DNA from: Enoplosus armatus
Taxonomy: Eukaryota; Chordata; Actinopteri; Centrarchiformes; Enoplosidae
Reading direction: 5' to 3'
Assembly: GCF_043641665.1 (NCBI RefSeq)
Contig: NC_092191.1
Location: 16,275,501-16,339,500 of the forward strand
DNA length: 64,000 nt
The notes below the pieces were generated by a model that had not been told where the DNA came from, searched no databases, and was given only the letters and a program-made list of their open reading frames with translations. The translations under genes were made by a program, and so were the position numbers. Shown piece after piece: positions 1-12,500 of the stretch. Numbering within the stretch: the stretch's first letter is position 1; each line of letters opens with the position of its first letter.

Positions 1-2317
1 ACACAGCTCTGTCTTTCTATAAAACTGCAAAACACTCCTGAAAACTGGGTAATTCTTCCCTCCTAACAGCTTTGATTTATGTTTGACCTAATATTATAGT
101 GCACAATCAGTATCAGCCCTGATCTATGTCTGTCTAAATCTAAACCTCAGCTTGAGCACAGAGTGCAATAATATAATACTGAGACTAATCAGCGTTTACC
201 ATGATATAAATAATAAGAGAAAAATTACAATATCATGAAACAAGTGTTTCATCACAATCCTCCAGTGCAAAATTAGTCTGGGCATAGGCATTAGTGTAAT
301 ACAAAATTATAAGAACAAACATATAAATTTCCCATATTTCAGCAGCTGAGGAATTCAGCTCTTTTCAGTTTTAGAGAAGGTCCAAATATCCGTTTTGTTG
401 TTAACTCTGGAGACTGCTGCTCTTGGCACACAGAGCCTTCATCTGGATAGTGTCGCTCCAAGGATCCCGTTCCTATTTTAATTGACTGTCACTCATAGCA
501 TGCGGTCAACAATAACACAGGGATTTTGCAGATTCCTTTATAATATTCTTGACAACAAATCAATAAACAAGAGCTTGAGCAGTAGGAGAGATTTCCTGTC
601 ATTAACTATAGCTGTCAATCCGCCTCTTCTTAGAAGGAGCCCTGTTCATGATTCCTCCTGCTGGCAGTGGCAACAAGATGCATTTTGTTGTAGCATCTTC
701 AGCCTTTTAACTTGCTGCTTAAACTTCATAATAAATAACAATGACGTCTTGGACTACTTAAAGTAGTTAGAAGTTAGTATATATATTATACTAAATATAT
801 TCTTATTCTTATGAACAGACTGTGTTTAATATAAGCATCACAAGGCCAAATCAGAATGGAAGTCATGTGCACTTTCTGCATAGCGTTGCATCAGGTTAGA
901 TGCCAAGAAGCATGCCAATACACAGACACACAGTACACAGCACACTTTCACAGATTCAGAGCATTGTCTTAATATCCACTTTATTCCACAATGTGATGGA
1001 CATGAACCACTCAGATGATCAAATAAATACCTTCAGGCTATTTTCCTCTAATGACAAGCTGTTATCAATGATAACTATGGTTCCTTCCTCTCTGTGTAAA
1101 GCTGCTGTGTGCAAAGCAGTAGCAGCATAAAGAACATGTCCACAGGCACCCTATGTCAGCCGGCTGACCTACTTTATTCTCTGTAAGGTCTCGCAGCTCC
1201 CACAAGAACCCCTCCACAACAAAGACACCATTTTGTCTTCATTAGATCCAGAAAATGTCATTGCATGCAGTTTGCCTCCAAATGATATTAGCTTTGTTTA
1301 CAATTGTTTACCACCTTAATTCCAAATTGGCTACACAAATAAACAAACGAGGAGTGATGAAACAAGCTTCAGCTAATGAGTATCGTCGTCTCTGAAACAG
1401 AGGTAATGCCATGTGCAGGACTACCTGCACCTGTAATTGGAATAGTCTGCTGGTAACAGAGAGGGTGAGCCCTATGAGATGCTTCCACTGACACTTTGTG
1501 TCCCTCTGTTGGTCCCCATCTCCATTAACATGCACACCATGCAGCTGCAGCTTTTAATCATTAATACATTTCAAATTAAATACAATTACAAACCATGATC
1601 AATGATGGAGTTTTAATCACTGCTAATAACTGACCATCTGTCTGGTGACCGAGGGGTAAGGAAGAGGCACCAAGATGCACCCTGAGCAGTGCACCCGAAA
1701 TGTTACACAGAGGCATGAAAAGCCCGTGTTAATTAGAAAGTCACATTAAACTGGCCCACCCACGCCAAGGGGCTAGAGGAGAGTTAGAATGGTAATTGTG
1801 ACCCATAGACAGAAGAATATCTTAGTCAAGCCCTGAGTGAGATGTTAGGATCTGTTGCACGTGCCTCATCTTTCTTTAATTAATTACAACAGCGTAGAAC
1901 AGCGGTGAAATTGCATTTCTTGAAGACAATATCAGGTCAACGATAGTGTAGCAATCTATAATATTTATTTTATTTGGTTATTTCTCATGGTTGCTTTGAG
2001 AGTCCATATCTGTGAAATAACTTCTGACAAAGACACCAAAGACTTGTCTTGCTGCGAGGGCATTGCTCCTCACTGCCTCTGCACTCTAACCTCTCTGAGG
2101 ATTGTTGTCATTTTTGTGTAAAGTTAGCATTTTCTCTAGCCCCACTTCTGTCTGGGAAATTTAAAAGCATGCGTCTCTCTGTGGCTGAAAGCTGTGTAGA
2201 CACAGCCCTTGGTATTCGTCAGTGAGTCAATGTATATGTTTCCCCCGACTTGTGTTGATGATGAAACACAGATAAAGATACTGTAAAAATCGGAGCAGCA
2301 GAAGAAGAAATCGACTT
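1..2317. other. Intronic sequence, no gene seen
   Basis: AT-rich single-copy-looking DNA. Reading frames are under 95 codons and resemble nothing known. Local AT-rich runs lie around 170-330 and 770-830. No repeat or RNA gene was recognised. Confidence 0.6.
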
Positions 2318-2370
2318 GTTTCAGCGCACAACCATCAACAATATTGATGATGATGGCTGTACGCTGAAAC
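2318..2370. repeat. 53-nt near-perfect inverted repeat (hairpin)
   Basis: The arms start GTTTCAGCG on the left and end CGCTGAAAC on the right. Pairing base i with base 54-i gives 20 Watson-Crick pairs in 24 positions, with single mismatches at positions 10, 14, 21 and 24 and a terminal loop of about 5 nt. The near symmetry also explains why similar short peptides (MFQRTT.. and MFQRTA..) are read on both strands. It could be a small fold-back remnant or a short transcribed hairpin. The loop is smaller than in typical microRNA precursors. Confidence 0.85.
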
Positions 2371-5300
2371 ATGATCATTTGTACCATCATGCTGCTCAGG
2401 CAGTAAACATGATTGTAAACTGTGAATGCTGGTGTCTCCTTCCACTTCTGTCTCCATCAGGGCTGCAGACTAGGTGGGGGACGGCTCAACTTAGCTGTGC
2501 GCCATAATTACCTTGTCTAAACACTACAGCAGCAACCATAACAACCATCTGCACAAACGCTTTGGACCAGTTCACAAGGCCAGAGCCCACAGAGTCATAA
2601 TGATGTTGTTTACTTCGACTCCCTCTCCGTCTCTGACTGTTGCTCATTTTATGTTTCTTTTCCAGTCCTTCTTGCGTACGATGTCATCCCCTTTGCATTT
2701 TCCGCCCTTATTTTCAAACATTCAAGTGGAAGACAGCGACTACAGCTCCATCAAGATAGCAGGGGGCTGAAGCAGCAGGGGACATGCCAGAGGGTACTGT
2801 GCTGAAACATGTCTTGACGACTAAGGCCAGATTGGGCTCAGGGGGGGAAAGGAGATGGTTGCTCTTTGAAAGCCTCCACAGTGTCTGGAGACGTGGTCCT
2901 CACGGCTGTAGAGCTTGTTATCTGTGGTAAAAACACAACTCAGATGGGGCTATATGCCTCTTTCTAAACCCACGCACACTTCTGCTTGAATGGGCTCTGT
3001 TCATCCTCCCATGTCACTTAAACTGGAAACTTGGGAAGAAATTCACATGGAAAATGTGGTCGCCATTCATTAGTTCAACCTCTTTTAAATATTTTGTATA
3101 ATTTGAAGAGCCTTTGATGACCAAAGTTTTATTTCAGAAAGTAACTAATTAATATATCTGCCTTGAAAAAGACGCATTCTTTTTCTAAGTAAATAATTTG
3201 AATGGCTGACAGGGAGAATGCATAAAAATGCAGAAATTTTTCATTTTGTGTGAAAACTGGAACTTTTTTGTTGATACATGATATTAGCAGCTATTCATTT
3301 GAACTCATCCAGCTCAAACAGCTTTAATTCCTGAGGGGTTTGGATTAGAGCATTTCTATGTTAATGAATTACAGATGACACTGGGAAGCATCATGAATTT
3401 TGGTCGACTTGTGCGACTTACCCTGCCAAGTTATTAGTACGCGCGACACAAGTGCATTCAAATATGCCAGGAAAATGGTTTTGTGATGATGATGCTGATG
3501 AGGATAATAAATTCTTGAGTGAATACACAGCCCCTGACATTTAGCTGTGGTGCATACTTTTCCCAAAATTATCTTGCACTTACATATTTAGGGCGCTGTT
3601 TTTCAGCTTCATTCTACATTACAAAAGACTGATAGTGAATGACGGTGACGATCGTATGATAATGCTGACCTGGCACAAATGATTCCATCTATCAGCATCA
3701 GCGATTTTGACAATTCTTTCAGGGATAATTGTCTGTCTGTCCATCAAACAAATGACTGCAGTAGAGTGGGGAATCTAGGGCACCTCCTGAGGAAACCTAC
3801 AGCACGAATCCTCTTGCACACAACACACACAGACATTTATCCCTTTGCCACCTTCACATTGAAATATGGCTTCAGAGACAAATGCACATACTTGGAGGTC
3901 CCATTGATATGACACAGAAAATCACACATTGCTGAGGTGATATTTTTAGACCCTCTGCTGGGCCAAACACAGAGGGATTTCTGAGTGATTGCCCATCTAA
4001 ATAATGCAAAGTGTGTTCTCCTGCGCACCCGAGAGGCCCCAGATGCAAAATGACTTGGATGACAGGGAACAGCTGATGAGATGCTTTGCCACAAAAGTCT
4101 TTCCATGTTTCCTTTTCCACATTGTGTCTTAGTGGTCTCTGACTGAGGTGTTGAGGAGGTCTCTGCTTTCCATAGAAACAAAGACAAGAGCTGCTGAATG
4201 TATAGCCATCAGAAAACAAATACATCTAATAAAATTAAATAAAACTGCAAGATGTGCAGCTGTTAGTCAGCTCTAATTTATTTGTATATTCTTTCAGCTT
4301 TTTCATTCCCTGAGACAGACAAATGTCTGGGAAAGGAAATGAGAATCCCAAAGAATGGAATGGGGATTTCTTGTGAACATGGACTTGAATCTAAACTGCA
4401 TCCATTTCAAGTAAATTTTAATTAATTGCCCGATAGAAAAAAAGCAGATTCTGATTTACAACACAACTACAAAAAATAAAAGCTTCATTCATTACCCATG
4501 TAAGGGACAAAATCAGAAGAAAAGGCAAGTTAAGGCTTTGAAAAAGAGGATCAAAAAGCTGGAGATTGGTAACTCTGCCAGTAAAATAAAAAATCCTCTC
4601 TGAATCCAAATCCTCATTTGTCTGAATAATGAGAAGACCCTGACTGTAGCTGGTTGCATGAATCAAAAAGAAAGTTCTCATCTTTGATTAAAAACAGGGG
4701 CTTATGCATGCTTCGATTTCTAAATAAGTTTTGAAGGACATGAGATTATGGAGATGCAACATAAGTGTTTCTCTTATCTAAATGCATAGGTATTTGACTG
4801 CTCTAGTGCAGTTAGCCAGTAGATTTATACTATCACAAGAATGAATAATAAAACACAGAATAATCATTGATTTTAACATTTATATAGTATATTAAATTGC
4901 AAGCCATCTGTATGTACAGTGCAAATGGACTTGGTGTACAGATTACATTTTGGTTGATTTATCACATTGCTGAGTGCAGTGTATGTGGTTCTCAGTATGA
5001 TACTGTACAATATATATTTCAGTCCATGATACTGACGAACAAAGGATAATATGAATTCATTTCAGGATGAAGCTGTATTGAGAGACATCAGAGTGCCACT
5101 CTAAAATAAGCCGCAAGTTGACAGTAGTTAATGAATCTTTAATGTTTCTGCTTAAGTTGTCAGGGAAAGAGAAAATGGCTTCACTTATACTCCTGATGCT
5201 GAAGCAGTAATACAGAGTGCTCCTCTCTTCAGGAAGGGTGCCAAATGATGACCAAGGTGGCCATTTTGTTCCCCTTACCTTGAGCCCAGCTATCAAGCAG

Positions 5301-8300
5301 AAACTTGCTGAATATTCCTCCTGAATTGATCTCCTCTGCTGCTGTAATCCTTATTAATCATGACCTGATGACAGGGTTGTGCAGAAAACCAACGTTTGCC
5401 GGATAGAATTCCAGTTTAAACAACACTATGTTAAATAAAACAAAACAGAAAATACTTCCATGGGAAAACCTCTATTAGCATTTACATAATTTCACAGGTC
5501 ACATGAAGTAGAAGCAGGTATAGTAACACAATCAGGACTGCAGATTGCCTGCATTCAACAAAAGATGCAGGTCCATGGAAAACCCCAACAGTCTCCTGAT
5601 AGCTTTCCCACGGGAGGCAGCCTGAGCTTGCAGGAGGAACATTTCACCGGGGACTGAGGAAAGGATTGAGTTCGGCCATGAGGGGAAGTGTAGTGAGAGT
5701 CTGTCTCTGAGCTGCCACAAACAATGTACTCTGACATGACAGACCTGATACTATGCACGCCTAACCTGAGTGCACATTACGTCCACCCACAAGGTTGTCA
5801 GGAAATTTAGTATCTAAAAACAAACCATCACATCATGACTGACCGACAGACTTCTCATATTTCTAAACGATGTATATGATTAGATAAATACTGTTTTAAA
5901 CGCTTTAACAGCTCAAACCACATGATTTATCACATAGAGACATAAAAAGAAAACATTCTTCTTTTTCTATCTTTACACTTTATAATAGACATTTTGAAAT
6001 ACAAGCAAATGTGTTCAAATGTCACCACTCACACACAATTTCCACTCATAATTATTTAATGTTGTCTGTTTTACATTCAGTAAAGCAGAGAAAGACAGCA
6101 TTTATGTTAAAGTGAAAATATAGTGTATGATTATGTTAGAAAATTGTAGACTAAATTTCAACCAATTGACATGTACAAACAATAAAAGCCAGGTGACAAA
6201 AAGTGGTTTCTCATGAGACTGCTTTGTAGAGGTACGTCGCTGGGACTGACGTGCTCCTAAAGTGTTTGTTCAATTATGTTTGGTTCATTAGTAAAGTGTA
6301 AAGATCGATCACACCAGCAAACAGGCAGCCGACAAATATCAAAAATTGGCTTGTTGTGATTACAGTTTGCTGCAATTATTGAAAACACAGAGCTGAATTC
6401 AACAAACTGTAAAGTGCGTATCAACAGTTACGTGAAGCAATCAAAACAAACCTGAAATTAAAGACTCTTTTTCATATCTTGCCAGTTTATTACTTTATTA
6501 CACAGTATTATTTGGATACATACCTACAATGTGCGTGTGTGTGTGTGTTTGTTACAATTTTGTATGCATTGTTTACCTATTGACTGTTAAAACTGTATCT
6601 TGATTTCAACCAACTCAAAATACCTTTTCTATATTTTACCAACAATTCCTCTGAAGGGACCAAAACCAATAAATTGATTGTCTCCATTGTCACTGCCTGA
6701 TATACTGAAACGTGTACATTTGTGTCTAACTCTACTGACTTCTACTGTCATACAAAAAAACGATTAAAAACCACTACTACAAACACTACTTCACACACTG
6801 TATCAGTGAGCGACATCTGGCTGAGAAAAGCTTTTGGCAGGCTGAGTTGGCCAAGGCAAAAAATGTATATTCGTTTAAGATTGGCTGGAGAGTGGGACCA
6901 CTTTACACTGTAGTAAGTTTAATCACTCTTTTTAATGCATACATCGGCCATGAAGCTACTAATCATCATGCGTTACCATAGCAACATGATAAAACATTAG
7001 GTGTCCTGACGTAACACATATCAGAAGTGGATTTGCCTTTTCAGAAAAGTAACTGAGGGATATTTAGTGTAAATGTGAGTTAAATGTGTAAGTTCTTTGC
7101 ATTGTAAAGAACAATGTTAGCATTTCATACATTTTGTATTTATTTTTGTTGTTAGTTTCTTTCCTTCATCTTCAGCTCCATCCTATGATCAACACTGTGA
7201 TAGTGTTGTGTGCATAGTTGTGATGCAAATAAAAATGCAATTCTGAGAGCAGTAGCAAAGTAGCAAACAAACCTTCATAGTCTAAAATATTATGTTCTAA
7301 CATAAGTGAAAGTGCTTATTTTTGGCCAAATGACCAGGGTGTAAGCAGGATAATCCATTCTGAGACATATGTTAAAGGATTAAATAATGCACTCAAAGAT
7401 GAAATACTGTATAGCACACTGAACGAAGCACTCTGCTTCACACTGGTATGTTTAGCCTCTTTGTGGATTATCCCTTTCTTAAAGCAGTAATGCATATCCA
7501 AAGTTATAAGCCTGATCCTGACCAAAAAAAAAGAAAATTGAGTAAATAAATAAAATTTGATGTAAAGTCAGATGTACTGCTGCTCCAAACAGTGTCTGCA
7601 CTTCACCTGCAGTGGCAGCAGCCTCTGCATGCATGCAAGCTGGAGAGACAGGAAATGAAATAAAAACAGAAAATGTCAAAGTGCAAGCTGTGTGTGTTAT
7701 GCGTGTGGTACACCATGCATCGCTCTGTTAGCCAGGTGAACACAACATGCTGATGCCCTGATGATAACACTTAGAGAGGGATGCATGTATCAAAGAATGA
7801 AGAAGTTCATATCTAGGAGCCACATTGTAAAACAACACAACTGCAAGTGGCCATGGGCACGCTAACAATGGAGAGACATGAAAGCTGAAGCACAAAGTAA
7901 TTAAAATTCTGTGGAAATATAAATATCAAAAGCGGAGCTGTCAGAACAGACTCTGATGGCTGCCTGCTGAGGAAAAAAGTAGGGCCATGTTGGCAATAGT
8001 TGACAACCCTGGTAGAGCTTCACATTTGGACGTGTGGAAAAAGAGGTGGTAGTGTGTATGTGTGTGTTTTTGTGTGGAGCGGAGAGGCTTTGTGCTGTCA
8101 AAGCTGTGGAAGCTTGGGATGAAAAAAGCATATAACCACTGCCAGCAGATAATGTCACTCAGTCTTTGTATTTAGGAACCGGTGTTTCAGAGCAGGCTAA
8201 AATATATGAATATAGTGCATAAAAGCACTGCAGTGTAGAGCGTAGGCATAATGTCCATGAGTTGTCCATTATGTGTCCTTTCCATAATAAGCACCGCTGT

Positions 8301-9488
8301 GCACTGAAAAGACACTGTCCATTAGACACATATAGATGTGTGTTTTCTGTACCAGACAAAGATTTTGATTCACTGATCATTCCTTTGATCTAAGTCAAAG
8401 ATCTAGATGAAGGACAGAAGACAATACCTCAAAACCCATGATGACCGTGACCACCTATATTAAACAGACATGAAGCATATTACTGTGATGACAGCGTCAG
8501 GAGAGGTGACGGTCAGAACCCGAGTCTTATCTCACAGACCAAATTCCACCGAGAATTTATAATCTAAGATGCAATTTCACAACATGACCTGGGTCAATCC
8601 ATGTTCCTTAGTTTTGATTCAGCCTCTGTTTGGTATTTGACACGGAGGGAAATACAATACCAAACAAAGTGCCAAAGTTTAGAGAACAATAAAATACAGG
8701 AAGAATTCATTTCTAGTAGTTTACTCTCTGGCCACTAAACAAACGCGTGGCACAAACTGTATTGTCTTGAATGTGACAACCATCTGAGACAATGGATGAA
8801 TGGCATTACAATTAGACACAGTCTGTGCACGACAACACTTACATGTAATACAAAGCAGGTAAGATGCAGAAATCCCCAAGCAGATGTCCAGAAGGTTTAA
8901 GGATTTTCTCTTTGTTTCAGCACCCAAGCAGTGGTTAAAGATGTTGATAAAGATAAGAAATATGATCTGCCTTATTTTCACCTGTGACTGAGATCACAGA
9001 CTGAGAAGAACACATCTTCCAATAACTGACACAACAGTTAATCTTCCTCTTAATAATCAGCAGTTGAGGTCACTGCAACAAACAAGAGGAGCACAGCTCT
9101 TGGTTTAAAGTCTCTGCTGCTCATTTCAGTGACCAAATAAGCAACGACAGTACGAACTTAAGCTTTTAGAAGAGGAGGGTCTTTGAACAAGTCATGCAGC
9201 AACTACAGATATATCCCATGTAACAGGAATACACACTTTATAGTCAAAAGTCTCATGTTTAAAGGACTAAAGGTGTTAATAAATGAAAACCAAATAACTC
9301 CTGCAAAAGGTTTTCTTTTGAAAGTGAAGTTGCCTTGAAGAGTATCTGATGCTATGGATGATAAAATAAAAGTGTTTGTTGATTATAATGTTTGTCTTAA
9401 TTAATGTAATTGTCTCTAAAAACAATTAACTGACTGAAATAAGAAATCCATTCCACAAAAAGTTTGATGCTCTACAACAGCATAACTA
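2371..9488. other. Intronic sequence, no gene seen
   Basis: No supported gene. On the minus strand near 3837-4225 two frames are open for about 117 codons each, but neither product resembles a known protein. A small (GT) run is at 6535-6549. Isolated donor-like sites (for example at 3418, 5276 and 8840) lack a matching acceptor. Confidence 0.6.
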
Positions 9489-9548
9489 TTTTAATTATAT
9501 TATATTATATTATTATAATTATATTAATAATTATTGGATTATTAATTG
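9489..9548. repeat. AT-only low-complexity stretch
   Basis: Nearly all A/T, built from TTATA and ATTATAATTA words including three tandem TTATA-like units and ending in TTATTGGATTATTAATTG. It is simple AT-rich sequence with self-complementary words and no gene. Confidence 0.85.
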
Positions 9549-12500
9549 TTTCCCAGAGTGTACCTATTTTATGTTGATGTATTTTTTTAATTTCTAACTT
9601 TTGTCCTGGAGTCTTGATTCTGCCAGCTCCTCTGTGCCATGGCAACTACATAAACAGACACACACGACAGCACATCTGCATTAGGCATCCTGCAGTGCAG
9701 TGTGCGCCTTCCATTTATTATATATGTTCTTTATGTATGTGGGCAAACACCACAGGGTCATGTGACACACTAGGGTGTCAAATGAAAAAAAAAAGCAATA
9801 GCACAGGTGCTACCATAAATGCATCTTTCCATGTATTTAACCACAAGGGTCACTCACAGAGAGGATTCCCATCACCTAAATAAAACAGAAAACCAGTGTT
9901 GAGAACGTAATTGAGCTGCCATGTACGCTTATCATCACTGTCAAAACACAGCCAGGTGCCCCGAGTACCTAAGAGATGGCCATTTCTTCCCTTCTTTATG
10001 AAAATTAATCGTCTCGCAGCCACAGTAAATGACATGCCACATTTGTTTATGGGCTTGGAGTGAATTGATAGTGAAGAAAACATGTATTGGGAGGAGGGAG
10101 TGTGGCTACTGACCCATGCTGTCTCGCACTGCATTTGCATTCATTAGCTCAATCAGGGAGCCTTCCTAACTCTCTCCATCATAAATGATAGATGACTGAG
10201 GAGGCTGAATAGCCACTGAGATCACTGAGACCCACAGAATAGATATATTTTACTGATATAAATTATTCATGTGACTTTCATGCTGAAAAACAACATCTGA
10301 TTGGTTCTTAAGGAGTAGCTGGGATAAAGATTATGCAAATGTTGATCACCCATAATTGAGCATAATTGCATTGCATATGTTTGTGAAGCTCTTAACAGCC
10401 ATTACCCCCCCCCCCTCAAAATTTGTTCTACCACACAAGACGGGTGACTCACTCTCAGGCACCTGTTCGAGGGACAAGAGCGAGGAGCAGTATAAATGCA
10501 GAGGATGAGATCTTTGCCCAGGCCTCTCCTGGAAGCAGCAGCCAGATTAAACTTGGGAAAGACAAAATACAGTGGAGAGGATGTGAAGTGTTTGTTGTGG
10601 AGCTTTCCCGGAAAACAATAGGGATCATAAATGTTTCAGAAGAGCCTAATTGGGGCCTTTTGATGTGCCACTGTCAGCTGTGACCTCTCTGCCTAAGGCC
10701 CTCTGACAGAGGCAGGCTCCAGCCAGGCCGTGAAGTTCAGTTCAGGCACAACAGTGTGACAGCAACTCAATTACTATGATACCAGTCATAATCAGCGGGG
10801 CTGCAGGGAATATCGGCATCTGTTCAGCACAGGCGGACGAGGCATCGCTGTCAATGCACAATATTCCATTCAGGTTACAGCAATTACACCAAATGTTTGA
10901 GTTATTTGGCTCATTCATGGAGGTTTGAGAGGGAAAGACTGCAGACAACTGGGCAACATTACCGTGTATTTATATACAATATTGTCACAAAATGTCATTT
11001 ATGGAAAACTGGAGTTCTATGGAGGGTTGTTACTTGCTCATCCACCAGTCTTGTATAACAAGTGTGCCTGACCGAAAAAAAACAAAACAATAATACCACC
11101 AGCCTGTCATTTGCTTCAGCCTCACTGCCTCAGTTACAGTGTAATCAATAGTCTTAATATAGAACTAAATAATGATACTAAGCCCGGGCTGCTGAATCCC
11201 ACAGCATACAGGGAGAGACATGGCCCGAGGTGCAAAAACACTGAATAAAATACAACACCAATCAATCTCTGTGCTTCCCTATCAGACATGGCAGATTATC
11301 CCTACTGCACTAATGCTTGTGCATGAGCAACAGAGTGAGATAAGACTTAATAAGATCATATATTTAACATTCAACAAAGTCACATACTGTATGTCTCTGC
11401 CAGATCCACAAGCAAAATGTTAACACACACTTCATACGGTTAATTCTAACATATAAAAAAAAGAAGAAAAAATCGAATCATCGAATTTTCCACACAATGG
11501 AACACTTCTCCCATTGAAAATGCTAATAAGCCATTCTTTGAAGTGTCCTTATTTGCATTACAAACGTTGCTCCCAAACTCTCGGAAAAACAGTGAGGAAG
11601 CAAGAGAGAAACCCAACCTTCTGTTCTCCATCCATCAGAGGTGTTCAGCAGCTGAAACCGTGTATGCCGAGAACTACAATGCAAGGCACCTGCTACAAAA
11701 ATGCTGCACTACAGTCAGACTTCACCTTTCCATTCAGTGTCACATTCAGATGCTGGTTCTGATCATGAAAAGCCCGATCCCCTGAGGAATATGTTTTCTG
11801 TGGTTCTACAAAGATAAGAGTAATCCCAACAGAACAGCCATACATATTCAAAAAAAAAGTCCTTGTTCTACTGGCTTTGTTGAGCAGTGTAGTATACACA
11901 GGAGATCTCTCAACCTCACAGAATCACCAGGAGTTCACAAAATAATCACTGTTTTACAATATGTTTAACTCACTGTGAACAAGGAACAAGTCTTTAGCAT
12001 AATAGAGACACGGAAAGGTAGGTTGAAGAGGGATGGGTCCCAAGACAAAATGAATTCAAACTGCTGCCTAACTAGGCTATCTACAAGCCTGAGGAGATTT
12101 ATGATTTTATCATTAGGGTATGCTGGATACATTTGATATACATAGCCTGTCTGCTGTGATTTTGATGGAGCAGTGCTTTTGCAGTGAGAGGTACAAGAGA
12201 TAAAAATGCAGGCTTCATGTCACAGTGGATAGCTGTGGTGAAATGTTTTTCAAATGCATGTTCATTCTTTGCTTCTCCAAAAGAACAAGACGCCTGATAA
12301 TCACAAGAAGAAGAACACTCTTTGCAAACAAACTTTCAAGACTTGTATATGCACTCTTGCTATACTAAGTTTCGATCAACAAATTTAAATCATCTACAAT
12401 AAATGGAAAATATATGACAAAACAGCAAAACAAGGGCATAAAATTCATGCAAATGGATTATGAGATGTCTGATCAGAAAAAATAAAGCATGATGTAGCAT

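Noticed and set aside
3837..4225. Two overlapping minus-strand frames of about 117 codons
   Set aside because: Simultaneous openness of two frames with unrelated products indicates lack of stops by chance and not coding.
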